Origin: an uncultured Bacilli bacterium
GTDB taxonomy: Bacteria > Bacillota_I > Bacilli_A > RF39 > UBA660
NCBI GenBank assembly: GCA_934096985.1
Contig: CAKONC010000002.1
Span: forward strand, 124,001-188,000
Length of the DNA: 64,000 nucleotides
Reading direction: 5' to 3'
Shown: positions 45,773-54,423 of the stretch, piece after piece
How positions within the stretch are numbered: position 1 is the first letter of the stretch
How the letters are laid out: every line of letters begins with the position of its first letter
Made by a program: the position numbers and the translations under genes
The notes under the pieces: generated by a model
The model's database searches: none
The model's input: the letters and a program-made list of their open reading frames with translations, nothing else
Told to the model about the DNA's origin: nothing

Positions 45773-46162
45773 TTACCTATTCTTTTTTAATATTAAATTT
45801 ATAATTAATGCAATAGAATATCCTATAAGAGCGCTACATATTATAATAAATAGAATTTCTTCATTTCTAAATCTATTTGCACAAAGTGAGAAAATAAATG
45901 CTATGCTTATGCAAATAGTAACTGAAGATAAATAAATTGGAAAATACTTTTTATGTTCAAGTAACATCCTATTTTCTAATAGTTCATCTGTACTTTTTTC
46001 TAATACTTTCGAAAGTAATAATAATTGTTCTGGATTCGGAGATGTCTGTCCTTGCTCCTAATTAGAAATAGTTTGTCTTGATACATTAAGTTTTTCCGCT
46101 AAAGATTCTTGTGAAAGTCCTTTGGCCTTTCTTAAACTAGATATATTGTTTCCTAAATTCAT
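45773..46162 (-). pseudogene. XRE-family membrane regulator interrupted by an amber codon
   Basis: A frame from ATG 46162 reads a typical helix-turn-helix start (LGNNISSLRKAKGLSQESLA, then EKLNVSRQTISN). A TAG at 46058-46060 then stands where the conserved Trp of the ISNWEQG motif belongs (TGG to TAG). After the TAG the frame continues intact: EQGQTSPNPEQLLLL, then two transmembrane helices ending in LILKKNR. The intact protein would be 129 residues. UAG is used as an ordinary stop elsewhere here, so this is a single-base nonsense allele or a sequencing error. Confidence 0.85.
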
Positions 46163-46258
46163 ATTTTTTTCTTTCACATAATTTATAACATAAAATGTAT
46201 TTACGTTTCTATATAAATTTTTTTAATTATGTCAAAATTATTTAACAATTAGTAAAAA

Positions 46259-46624
46259 CTACTTAAATAAATTTATTATTTTAGGTAAAAATATAATAAG
46301 ACCAATTATTGCAGAACCAATTGCAAATACAAGCACTCCTCCTGCAGATATATCTTTTGACCTTTTAGCATCTTCATTTATCTTTGGCATTGCTAAGTTA
46401 ACTGCAATTTCAATTGCGGTATTAAAACATTCTCCACCTATTACAAGAGCAAAGTAACTTACACAAACAATCCATTCCCAAGTTTTAATTTTCAAAATAA
46501 TTCCAAATATTATAACTAGTAATGCTATAGATAAATGTATTTTCATATTTCTTTCTGATTTAAAAGCACTTTTTATGCCTGCAAAAGCATACTTGAAACT
46601 ATTAATTAGTTTTTTATTTTTCAT
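46259..46624 (-). CDS. dgkA: diacylglycerol/undecaprenol kinase
   Basis: 121-residue integral membrane kinase with three transmembrane helices. NSFKYAFAGIKSAFKSERNMKIH opens it, and the catalytic segment GGECFNTAIEIAVNLA lies around residues 63-78. In Gram-positive bacteria these enzymes phosphorylate undecaprenol to feed the lipid carrier pool, which connects with the DUF368 translocase and Mur enzymes in this window. Single gene with its own short flanks. Confidence 0.92.
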   Translation of the reverse strand: MKNKKLINSFKYAFAGIKSAFKSERNMKIHLSIALLVIIFGIILKIKTWEWIVCVSYFALVIGGECFNTAIEIAVNLAMPKINEDAKRSKDISAGGVLVFAIGSAIIGLIIFLPKIINLFK

Positions 46625-46719
46625 TCATAATCACCACTTCTTTATATCTAATTATAACATTATATAAAGTAAAATTTCTATAAATTCATAGCATATTTTG
46701 TCTTGTTTTGTCGGAGTGC

Positions 46720-46747
46720 TTGCAATTAGTTTTTTCTTATATATAAT
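46720..46747 (+). promoter_or_regulatory. plus-strand promoter of the inverted-repeat small-ORF element
   Basis: TTGCAA (46720-46725), 16 bases, TATAAT (46742-46747). Predicted transcription starts near 46754, two bases before the left inverted-repeat arm. Confidence 0.65.
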
Positions 46748-46755
46748 ACTTACTT

Positions 46756-47037
46756 GAACGTGCAGGAATGGCGTTACCTTCTTAATTTTTTTGGGGTTTT
46801 GGGCAACCAAGATTTTACTGGAGAAAGGAGGAACGGTAAATGAGCAAGAAGAAACTCATAAGAGTACTATTTTTGATTATACTTTTACAGTTTGGGGTTT
46901 ATTATCCTGAATTTGCAAAAGGCGCCATCCGTATTGTAAAAGAATTTATACAGTTTTTAAAAGGACTTGTATTTATTCTTTTATTTGGATAAGCGCCAAC
47001 TATCTAAAAAATAGGTAACGTGATATCTTGCACGTTC
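46756..47037. repeat. inverted repeat framing a small ORF
   Basis: Left arm GAACGTGCA (46756-46764) and CGTTACCT (46772-46779). Right arm AGGTAACG (47013-47020) and TGCACGTTC (47029-47037). The two pairs match exactly in inverted orientation, separated by a 7 x 8 base internal loop. A plus-strand RNA would pair its 5' and 3' ends across the ORF. Confidence 0.85.
46840..46992 (+). CDS. 50-residue hydrophobic peptide inside the inverted-repeat element (toxin-like)
   Basis: ATG at 46840 follows GAGAAAGGAGG with eight bases of spacing. The peptide has a basic start (SKKKLIR), a hydrophobic helix of about 13 residues, a central charged segment (PEFAKGAIRIVKEF) and a second hydrophobic stretch ending LVFILLFG. 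Such length and charge pattern resemble type I toxins or membrane-active peptides, but no named family is recognised. It is the only plus-strand gene between gerM/tRNA-Arg and 51.8 kb. Its G-richer leader (GGGGTTTTGGGCAACC) differs from neighbouring DNA, suggesting transfer. Confidence 0.6.
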   Translation: MSKKKLIRVLFLIILLQFGVYYPEFAKGAIRIVKEFIQFLKGLVFILLFG

Positions 47038-47046
47038 CTTAATTAT

Positions 47047-47076
47047 AATATAACATTTATTTATACATTTATGCAA
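47047..47076 (-). promoter_or_regulatory. minus-strand promoter facing the small-ORF element
   Basis: Minus-strand TTGCAT (47071-47076), 18 bases, TATATT (47047-47052). Transcription would start near 47040, enter the right arm and run antisense to the small-ORF transcript. Confidence 0.45.
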
Positions 47077-47458
47077 GATGTTTAATTTTAATTATTAAAA
47101 ATAGCTTACTTTTTTTACTAATATTTAAAGTAATTACACTATTAATTTTTTCATTCAACATATTTTGAAGTGCAGTTACTTCGCCTTTAGATAAAGATAT
47201 ATCAAAAAATGAAAATTTCTTATCTAAATATTCAACACTATCAATAAAGTCTTTTATAGATATATATTTAGATTTATTAACCAAACTATTTGATAATGTT
47301 ATTCTACATAATCTGGAAACTGCATTATAATAATCATCAGTGACACCTTTTTGACTAAAAGCATCATAAAGTGTATCAAAATATATTTGCCACTCATTAT
47401 TTGATATTTCCATCGAAGGTAAATTTAAACCTAAACAATATGCCTCTAATTCATACAT
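47069..47458 (-). CDS. uncharacterised 129-residue protein
   Basis: MYELEAYCLGLNLPSMEISN opens the frame. The protein is soluble, with an amphipathic middle (IDSVEYLDKKFSFFDISLSK) and a hydrophobic C-terminus (LFLIIKIKHLA). The nearest Shine-Dalgarno-like sequence (AGAGGATG) is some 14 bases upstream, so the start is uncertain. It lies between the inverted-repeat element and the MATE-kinase chimera, a region with rearrangement signs, and it could be a remnant. No family recognised. Confidence 0.5.
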   Translation of the reverse strand: MYELEAYCLGLNLPSMEISNNEWQIYFDTLYDAFSQKGVTDDYYNAVSRLCRITLSNSLVNKSKYISIKDFIDSVEYLDKKFSFFDISLSKGEVTALQNMLNEKINSVITLNISKKSKLFLIIKIKHLA

Positions 47459-47582
47459 AATTTTACTTATTACATCCTCTTTTGAATTAAGAACTTACCA
47501 TTTAAATACGATAATTATCGCACATTTTAGTGAAAACACCAAATCACTGTAAAGTAATCTATAAATGCATACTCAAAAAGTA

Positions 47583-48407
47583 TTATTTATTTTTTATATA
47601 GTCACAAATAATCTTAACAACATTTTCATTGCCTATTTTTGCATCAATACAAAGGTCATAATTATCTTTGTCACCCCATACTTTATTTGCTATTGCACTA
47701 TAATATTTTGCTCTAGATTTATCTGATTTAATTATATGTTTTCTTGCATCAGAGGCATTATCTTTATAATTTTTCATAACATTATTTATTTTATAATCCA
47801 TCGAAGCATATATAAATATTTTAACTAAATTTTTATTTTCTTTCAAAATATAATCAAGTATTATATTTGCAACTGCTCCAGATATCTGTGATATAGTGGA
47901 AAGCATAGTTTTGCCAGTAGCTTGTAAAAATCTTTCATATACCGTATATCCTATAGAGCCTAGTGAAAAGCAACTACAAATTTTCAAATATGAACTTCCC
48001 ATTTCAATAATCTTACTATCACTTGTAAATAGTGTAATAAACCATTTTGAACCAAATATACCAAATAATAAAAATATTACATAAATACAAATACTTAAAA
48101 ATATTCCATTTCCCGCAATAATATTTACCTTCTCTTTATCTTTTTCTCCCAAGGATTTAGATAATATTGCATTTAACCCCACGCCAGTTCCAACACCAAT
48201 AGCAATAATCATAATTTGCACTGGAAAAGCATAAGTTAAAGCTTGATTAGCTATAGCACCATTTTCACCCATGTTAGCCACGAAAATACTATCAATGACA
48301 TTATATAGTGTTTGCAAAACCATTGATATAATCATAGGAAGTCCCATTTTTAAGATTAACTTATTCATAGGTGTTATAGCCATTTTATTTTGCTCTTTTT
48401 CTTTCAT
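47583..48407 (-). pseudogene. MATE transporter / cytidylate-kinase-like chimera produced by deletion
   Basis: 274 residues. Residues 1 to about 188 are the N-terminal half of a MATE efflux transporter (MNKLILKMGLPMIISMVLQT, NVIDSIFVANMG, ERFLQATGKTMLSTI). From about 189 the sequence switches to the C-terminal half of a cytidylate-kinase-like protein (LKENKNLVKIFIYASMDYKI, HIIKSDKSRAKYYSAIANKVWGD, YDLCIDAKIG). The second MATE half and the kinase P-loop are absent. An in-frame deletion between two adjacent genes explains this. Neither activity is expected to survive. Confidence 0.85.
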
Positions 48408-48429
48408 AATTCCTTCTTATATTGACAAG

Positions 48430-48470
48430 AAAAAAAGGCGCAACCCATAAACTGGATTTACGCCTTTTCT
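48430..48470 (-). terminator. terminator between the gene at 48558 and the MATE chimera
   Basis: AAAAGGCG (3' arm 48461-48468) and CGCCTTTT (48433-48440) pair on the minus strand, with further AATCC/GGGTT pairing inside, and a T run follows. Confidence 0.75.
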
Positions 48471-48557
48471 TAAAAGCCACTCGTCTTACGAAAAAAATTA
48501 TATAATTTTTTTAAAATTTTTTCAAGAATAAAATTTTTTATTATAATTTTAGACCGG

Positions 48558-49493
48558 TTATTCTTCATATCTAATTTCATTCATATAATTAAATCCACTT
48601 AAGAAATAGTCATATGAATATTCTCTTACTCTATTTTCCATAACATCATTTATTGGAATAATTGTATAATCTTTTAATACTACATACTTATAAGTAAATG
48701 TTAATACTTCATCATAATATTTTGTTAATAAGTTTATTTTAACTGTAGTTGTAACTGTTTTATTTTCATTTGTATCAAAATAACTCATTAGTTCATAAAA
48801 GCCTTTATCGGTTTTAAGTATACGTTCATTATATATTCTAATTACTTTTTCACCTTCATAATTGCCACTTACTATATTAATTTCCGGATACTTACTATCA
48901 TTTGTATAAAGCATCCTATATAAAATATTATCTTTGGCATATACATAATTAGACATAAAATCATAATCTATCTTTTTACCTAAAAACTCAGTTGAATATT
49001 CCCATTTTAAATAATCATTAAGTCTATAATTTGCTTTTAAATACATTTCATAACTATCTTCAACTTTATTATCTATATTATCATCGTGTAAAGTATATAG
49101 TGTATCATTGTAATCAATAAATTTTATATCAGCTCCATGACCTGGAAAAATATTCATTACATTTATATTACTATCAATATCATATACTTTTTTATATTCA
49201 AAATCTCCATTATCAAGTTTTTTAGGATTAAAAATATAAATTTCATTATTACTTATGAAAGCATAATTTCTAAAACTTGTATTTTCATTTAAAATTTCCC
49301 CATTATTTATTTTTATATAATTTTTATCAGGATTTTTCTTTGCAAGTTCCTGCACTAAAGATATAGGTTCAAAGTCAGTATGGTCTTTTAGATCATTATT
49401 ACTATTTTTATTTTTTACTAAAATGATAGTTACAATACATCCAATTAATAAAATAAGTCCTATAGCAATATAAATAATTTTTTTATTTTTCAT
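48558..49493 (-). CDS. membrane-anchored extracellular protein, unknown function
   Basis: 311 residues: basic start, one transmembrane helix (about residues 5-26), a linker, then an extracellular region rich in Tyr, Asp and Asn with beta-propeller-like strands (EIYIFNPKKLDNGDFEYKKVYD, DTLYTLHDDN). There are no cysteines beyond the helix and no sorting motif. It lies seven bases after the upstream paralogue pair and ends at a strong terminator, so the three genes form one unit. No family recognised. Confidence 0.72.
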   Translation of the reverse strand: MKNKKIIYIAIGLILLIGCIVTIILVKNKNSNNDLKDHTDFEPISLVQELAKKNPDKNYIKINNGEILNENTSFRNYAFISNNEIYIFNPKKLDNGDFEYKKVYDIDSNINVMNIFPGHGADIKFIDYNDTLYTLHDDNIDNKVEDSYEMYLKANYRLNDYLKWEYSTEFLGKKIDYDFMSNYVYAKDNILYRMLYTNDSKYPEINIVSGNYEGEKVIRIYNERILKTDKGFYELMSYFDTNENKTVTTTVKINLLTKYYDEVLTFTYKYVVLKDYTIIPINDVMENRVREYSYDYFLSGFNYMNEIRYEE

Positions 49494-49500
49494 CTAAAAC

Positions 49501-50574
49501 CTACTTTTCTATATATCCACTCGTCTTTTTTGAGTACATATCATCCGTAATACTTTTATATCTTTCTCCATCATAATCATCAGTAAATCCATTATATGCT
49601 TTGTATATTTCATTAGTTTCTGTATCATAAACTCTTTCATAACCAAGTGTTGCATCACTTTGTTTTTGACTCATTATATCAAAGGATGTATTTCTTTTAT
49701 TCCAAGAATCCATTATTCCATCACTTATTTCATTTCCTATGGCTCTAATTTGCTGAAAATTTTTCATAACAGCATCTTGCTCTTTATTAAATCCATTTAT
49801 AAATGTATCAGTAAAGTTTAAAGAAGAACAAATAGTATTTAGAATATCTTCCCAATCAATAAATTCATCTTTTGGTGTTGTAATAAAAATTGCATCATAC
49901 ACATTTAAATATTGAATATCAATTTGTTTACCAGATATAATATTTTCATTAACATAATATGGTCCCGGATCATATACATAAGCCGTAAATATTCCTTCTC
50001 CATCTTTGCCATTTGAATCTTTAAATGTGGCTCTTAACATATCTCCACCTAAAGTACCTTTACCTAAATTTTCACTTACAGTAAAATCAGTTAAAACAGG
50101 AAAAGTAAATGATGCCGTATTATTTAATGGCCCCATATCATTAAATATTTTATAAAAACCTTCAGTATCTTTTGTAGCAATTACACTAGTTTTAGCAAAT
50201 GGGTTATTTGGATAATATTTTTGTTGCCACCTTTTAGCATCATCAGATTTATTATATCCTTCGGATTTCATATTAAAGAAAAATTGATATGTGGGATTAT
50301 TTGGATCATATACTTTAATTGTGTAATGAATATAATCTCCAAAAGTATCCACTTTCCAACCTTTAGGTTTTTTAATAGAAAACTCATTAGTTTTATAATC
50401 TTCGAATTCAATTTGGTTAGCCTCAGATTTAACTATCTTTATATTTGCATCAGGATTATAAAATATTTTTCCATCTTTTTTAGTTAACAAAATAATTCCT
50501 ATAACAAGTACAAGAATAGCACCACCAATTATCATCACATTTTTTTTAGAAATATCATATTTTCCAATTTTCAT
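49501..50574 (-). CDS. anchored tandem paralogue, copy 2
   Basis: 357 residues: MKIGKYDISKKN, one transmembrane helix (about residues 13-30), then an extracellular region with YKTNEFSIKKPKGWKVDTFG near residue 61. Such a KKPKGWKV strand occurs in PsbP-like/lipoprotein folds, but the family cannot be named with confidence. The last 77 or so residues (from NEISDGIMDSWNKRN to SGYIEK) are identical to copy 1 except for one residue, whereas the middle diverges. That pattern suggests gene conversion. It starts 31 bases after copy 1. Confidence 0.75.
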   Translation of the reverse strand: MKIGKYDISKKNVMIIGGAILVLVIGIILLTKKDGKIFYNPDANIKIVKSEANQIEFEDYKTNEFSIKKPKGWKVDTFGDYIHYTIKVYDPNNPTYQFFFNMKSEGYNKSDDAKRWQQKYYPNNPFAKTSVIATKDTEGFYKIFNDMGPLNNTASFTFPVLTDFTVSENLGKGTLGGDMLRATFKDSNGKDGEGIFTAYVYDPGPYYVNENIISGKQIDIQYLNVYDAIFITTPKDEFIDWEDILNTICSSLNFTDTFINGFNKEQDAVMKNFQQIRAIGNEISDGIMDSWNKRNTSFDIMSQKQSDATLGYERVYDTETNEIYKAYNGFTDDYDGERYKSITDDMYSKKTSGYIEK

Positions 50575-50604
50575 AAAATCTCACTTTTCCTTTCTTTATA
50601 ATAT

Positions 50605-51687
50605 CTATTTTTCTATATATCCGCTTGTCTTTTTTGAGTACATATCATCAGTTATAGATTTATATCTTTCACCATCATAATCATCAGTAAATCCATTATA
50701 TGCTTTGTATATTTCATTAGTTTCTGTATCATAAACTCTTTCATAACCAAGTGTTGCATCGCTTTGTTTTTGACTCATTATATCAAAGGATGCGTTTCTC
50801 TTATTCCAAGAATCCATTATTCCATCACTTATCTCGTTACCGATTTCTCTAATTTTATTAAAGTTTTTCATTCCTTCAGTTTGTACTTTATTAAATTCAT
50901 TAATAAAGGAATCTGTAAATGTAAGTGACCCAAAAATAGTAGTTAATGTTTCTTCCCAATCAATAAACTTATCTTTTGGTGTAGTAATCATAATTGTATC
51001 ATATACATTTAAATAGTACATATCTATTTGTTTACCATAATAAACATGTTCATAAATATAATAAGGTCCTGGATCAAATACATAAGCCGTAAATATTCCT
51101 TCCCCTTCTTTACCATTTACATCTTTAAATGTTGCTCTTAGTATGTCTCCACCAAAAACACTTTTTCCTAAATTTTCACTTATTTGAAAATTCTTTATTA
51201 TTGGTAAAACGACTACATCTGTAGTTTCAGGTTCACACATTTCGGTATACATTTTGAAAAATCCTTCAGTTGTTTTTTCTTCTATATAAGGTAGTTGAGC
51301 CATAGGACTGTTTGGCATAGAATTTTGCCAATATTTCTTACTATCTGCAGATTTTGTATATCCTGATGTCTTTAAATTTAAAAATACCTGATACATAGAA
51401 TTTTTAGAATCATATACTCTAATTGCATATTGGTCTTTACTTCCTGCTGTAATGACTTTCCATCCCTTTGGCTTTTTAAGAGTAATATCACCATTACTAA
51501 AATCTTCAAATTCTATTTGGCTTGCCTCTGATTTAACTATTTTAATATTTTTATCTGGATTATAAAATACTCCTTTTCCTTTACTACCACCCTTAGTAAG
51601 TAAAATAGTTTCTCCAATAATAATAAGAAAAATGACACCAATTATAACAAGATTTTTTTTAGAAATATCATATTTTCCAATTTTCAT
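50605..51687 (-). CDS. anchored tandem paralogue, copy 1
   Basis: 360 residues with the same layout as the next gene: MKIGKYDISKKN, anchor helix, FSNGDITLKKPKGWKVITAG near residue 58, GEGIFTAYVFDPGPYY near residue 196, and the near-identical C-terminal block. It is the first gene of the three-gene unit. A minus-strand promoter, TTGCTT (51733-51738) with a 17-base spacer and TATAAT (51710-51715), precedes it, abutting a 31-base palindrome shared with the divergent double-HTH regulator. Function unknown. Confidence 0.75.
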   Translation of the reverse strand: MKIGKYDISKKNLVIIGVIFLIIIGETILLTKGGSKGKGVFYNPDKNIKIVKSEASQIEFEDFSNGDITLKKPKGWKVITAGSKDQYAIRVYDSKNSMYQVFLNLKTSGYTKSADSKKYWQNSMPNSPMAQLPYIEEKTTEGFFKMYTEMCEPETTDVVVLPIIKNFQISENLGKSVFGGDILRATFKDVNGKEGEGIFTAYVFDPGPYYIYEHVYYGKQIDMYYLNVYDTIMITTPKDKFIDWEETLTTIFGSLTFTDSFINEFNKVQTEGMKNFNKIREIGNEISDGIMDSWNKRNASFDIMSQKQSDATLGYERVYDTETNEIYKAYNGFTDDYDGERYKSITDDMYSKKTSGYIEK

Positions 51688-51709
51688 AAAGCACCTACCT
51701 ATAATATAT

Positions 51710-51738
51710 ATTATAATTATAAAAGTCTAAGTAAGCAA
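51710..51738 (-). promoter_or_regulatory. promoter of the tandem-paralogue unit
   Basis: Minus-strand TTGCTT, a 17-base spacer and TATAAT, ending 23 bases before the start codon. Its -35 lies five bases from the palindrome at 51744-51774. Confidence 0.65.
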
Positions 51739-51743
51739 CAAAC

Positions 51744-51774
51744 TTTCCATATAAAACAATGTTTTATATGGAAA
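51744..51774. promoter_or_regulatory. 31-nt perfect palindrome between divergent promoters
   Basis: Arms TTTCCATATAAAAC and GTTTTATATGGAAA match over all 14 positions around a central AAT. It lies between the -35 regions of the minus-strand tandem-paralogue promoter and the plus-strand double-HTH regulator promoter (TATAAT at 51800-51805). It is not followed by a T run on either side, so an operator is likelier than a terminator. Confidence 0.75.
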
Positions 51775-51827
51775 TATATTTTTATTAAAAAAAATATAGT
51801 ATAATATTTTTAGAAAGTGGTGTAATT

Positions 51828-53549
51828 ATGAAATTTAATGATGTCTTAAATATGTATTTAGAAACTCTTAATTGTTCTTCGAAAAAACTTTCAAAGGAGT
51901 CTGGATTATCAGAACCTGTTATATCAAGATATCGAAGTGGTGAAAGAACTCCTGCAAAGGATAGTAAACAATTTAAAAAACTTATTAATGCCCTATTTAA
52001 TATTGCTAAAGAAAGTGGTAAAAATAACTATTCACTTAATAAAATAACAAGTGATTTTGAGGTCGCTTTTGAAAATGATAGTTTTGACTATGAAACATTT
52101 AGTAATAATTTAAATACGTTAATAACATCTCTAAAAATAAATATAAATGAAATGGCAAAATTCATTGTATTTGATCCATCTCACATATCAAGAATTAGAT
52201 ATGGAAAATCTAAACCCTCAAATCCAATAGAGTTTACAAATAAAATATGTTCATATATCATATTTAAATATAAAAGTCCTGATGATTTAAATAACCTAAT
52301 TGAGATAATTGGATGTGATAAAGACATAGCAAATGAAAAAATATATGATGTTTTATTTACATTTCTAACAAGTGAAAAAAAGATACTTAAAAATCAAATA
52401 TCAGATTTTCTTCATAATCTTGATTCATTTAATTTAGATGATTATATAAAAGTAATAAAATTTGATAAATTAAAAGTTCCAAATATTCCTTTTTATAAAG
52501 GTAAAACAAAACATTATTATGGTATCGAAGAAATGAAGGAAGGAGAATTAAACTTTTTTAAATCCACTGTACTATCAAAATCTAAAGAAGATATTTTTAT
52601 GTGTAGTGATATGCCAATGGAAGATATGGCAAAAGATACTGATTTTGGTAAGAAATGGATGTTTGCTATAGCAATGTGTTTAAAAAAAGGTCATCATTTA
52701 AACATTATTCATAATTTAGATAGACCATTTAATGAAATGATGCTTGGGCTTGAAAGTTGGATCCCTATTTATATGACCGGGCAAATATCACCATATTATT
52801 TAAATAGTGTAAAAAATAATGTTTATAATCATTTAAACTATGTATCTGGGGTAACTGCTTTAACTGGAGAATGCATAAAAGGCTATCATAACAAAGGAAT
52901 GTACTATTTAACGACAAATAAAAACGAAGTTAAATATTATAAAGAAAAATGTGATTTACTATTAAAAAAAGCTAAACCACTTATGGAAATATATAGAGAA
53001 AATAATCAAAATGAGTATGAACTCTTCCTAAAAAATAATGAAAAAGTTATTGGCAATAGAAAAAGGATTTTATCTTCCCTACCATTATTTACGATATCAG
53101 ATGAACTTTTAAAAAAGATTTTAAAAAGAAATAAAGTGAGCATTTTAGACACCGAAGAAATAGTTAAATATAAAAATAATGAATTAAAATATATGAATAA
53201 TATATTAAAAAATAATAATGTTAATGATTATATTTATGTTACAAAAGAAAATGAATTTTCTACTGATATAACTCTTTCATTAGAAAATATGTTTTATGAT
53301 AAAAAAATTAATTACACTTATGATGAATATTTAGAGCATTTAAAACTTACTAAAAAATATGAAAAAGAAAATACTAATTACCATCTTAAATATGAAGAGG
53401 TGCAAACATTTAAAAATATAACAACCACAATTATAAATGGTAATTATGTGATAATTTCAAAAAGTTCTAATCCTGTAATTCATTTTGTAATAAAACATCC
53501 TAAATTAGTCGAAGCCATTGATAATTTTAATCCTCTTGTTAAAGAATAA
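51828..53549 (+). CDS. large regulator with two XRE-like helix-turn-helix domains
   Basis: 573 residues. An N-terminal helix-turn-helix (about residues 17-40, KKLSKESGLSEPVISRYRSG) and a second one around residues 99-125 (NEMAKFIVFDPSHISRIRYG) are both of the XRE type. The remaining 400 residues form a soluble region with no family I recognise; IFMCSDMPMEDMAKDTDFGKK and NIIHNLDRPFNEMMLGLE are distinctive. It may sense a ligand or partner. It is divergent from the tandem paralogues across a 31-base palindrome, which is its probable operator. Confidence 0.78.
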   Translation: MKFNDVLNMYLETLNCSSKKLSKESGLSEPVISRYRSGERTPAKDSKQFKKLINALFNIAKESGKNNYSLNKITSDFEVAFENDSFDYETFSNNLNTLITSLKININEMAKFIVFDPSHISRIRYGKSKPSNPIEFTNKICSYIIFKYKSPDDLNNLIEIIGCDKDIANEKIYDVLFTFLTSEKKILKNQISDFLHNLDSFNLDDYIKVIKFDKLKVPNIPFYKGKTKHYYGIEEMKEGELNFFKSTVLSKSKEDIFMCSDMPMEDMAKDTDFGKKWMFAIAMCLKKGHHLNIIHNLDRPFNEMMLGLESWIPIYMTGQISPYYLNSVKNNVYNHLNYVSGVTALTGECIKGYHNKGMYYLTTNKNEVKYYKEKCDLLLKKAKPLMEIYRENNQNEYELFLKNNEKVIGNRKRILSSLPLFTISDELLKKILKRNKVSILDTEEIVKYKNNELKYMNNILKNNNVNDYIYVTKENEFSTDITLSLENMFYDKKINYTYDEYLEHLKLTKKYEKENTNYHLKYEEVQTFKNITTTIINGNYVIISKSSNPVIHFVIKHPKLVEAIDNFNPLVKE

Positions 53550-53582
53550 AAAAATAAAGCTAGAAGTTCTAGTTTTATTTTT
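53548..53582. terminator. bidirectional terminator between the double-HTH gene and the lipoprotein gene
   Basis: AAAATAAAGCTAGAA pairs, with one mismatch, to TTCTAGTTTTATTTT and is flanked by A and T runs. It ends both converging genes. Confidence 0.8.
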
Positions 53583-54423
53583 AGTTTTTACAGTCATTTT
53601 CATTATACTTCATAGAATAGTCACCAACTAATATATTTTTATTATTTTTAGTAGTATTACATATTATCATGGCTATATCTTTATTTTTTGATTTATATAT
53701 TTGAACTTCCCCATCTTGTAAAGTTTCTTTTAACTCTAACTTATTAGTAATATTTTTTATACCATCATCAATTGTTTGAAATGCTGTTGATAAATAAGTT
53801 TTTAAAGTTATATCTTTATCATTTTCTTTAATATAAAATTCTTTGATGTTACCAGCTAAATAAATACTATTATTATCAGAGGTATAATATTCATTATATC
53901 TAATATCTGTATGTGTTTGCGGTTTTGTAATATAAAAGTCAAAATCATCACCAGAATTTAAATCTTTTTTAATAGTAAATTCCACGGCTACATTAAAAGT
54001 TTCGTATTGTCCTTCTTCTTTTTCATAATCAATACTTTTTATAATTCTATAAGTACCTTCTGGTAATTTTCCATAACCTGATTTCCAATTTAGTTCAATT
54101 TCATTACTCTCATTTGCAAGAAGGTGTAATGCTGGTAAAATGAAATCAAGTTGAGCATTTATATAATGCCATTTTCCATCTTTTTTTATCTCTATTGTAT
54201 ATGGATAACCATATTGATAGTTTTTATCACTATTATTAGTTAAAATTAAAGTTGCACCTTCATTTGTTAATGTACCCTCTTTAATAGACAAAATAACATC
54301 ACTTTGTGAAATTTTTACATCAGATACATTTCCTATATCAAATTTATTTTTAGAATTTTTGCATCCGGTTACTCCTAAAATCATAATCATACATATTAAA
54401 ATACTTAATATTTTTTTATTCAT
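53581..54423 (-). CDS. lipoprotein with bacterial Ig-like domain
   Basis: 280 residues. A lipoprotein signal ends in the lipobox ILGVTGC (Cys near residue 21). Residues about 35-155 form a domain of the bacterial Ig-like Big_14 type (GATLILTNNSDKNYQYGYPYTIEI, LPEGTYRIIKSI). The C-terminal part (DVDFYITKP-like strands, SMKYNENDCKN) is unassigned. It would be anchored on the outer face of the membrane. It converges with the double-HTH gene and has no obvious operon partner. Confidence 0.75.
   Translation of the reverse strand: MNKKILSILICMIMILGVTGCKNSKNKFDIGNVSDVKISQSDVILSIKEGTLTNEGATLILTNNSDKNYQYGYPYTIEIKKDGKWHYINAQLDFILPALHLLANESNEIELNWKSGYGKLPEGTYRIIKSIDYEKEEGQYETFNVAVEFTIKKDLNSGDDFDFYITKPQTHTDIRYNEYYTSDNNSIYLAGNIKEFYIKENDKDITLKTYLSTAFQTIDDGIKNITNKLELKETLQDGEVQIYKSKNKDIAMIICNTTKNNKNILVGDYSMKYNENDCKN

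Noticed and set aside
46058..46060. Possible recoding of UAG as a sense codon
   Set aside because: queA and dusB end with TAG in proper family-length positions, so UAG is a normal stop; a single nonsense change is simpler.
46756..47037. Inverted repeats as ends of a MITE or insertion sequence
   Set aside because: No convincing target-site duplication flanks the repeats and no transposase is present, so I prefer an RNA-structure role; this is not excluded.
48430..48557. Possible riboswitch in front of the MATE gene
   Set aside because: The GC hairpin with T run is fully explained as the terminator of the upstream gene, and no conserved aptamer core was recognised.
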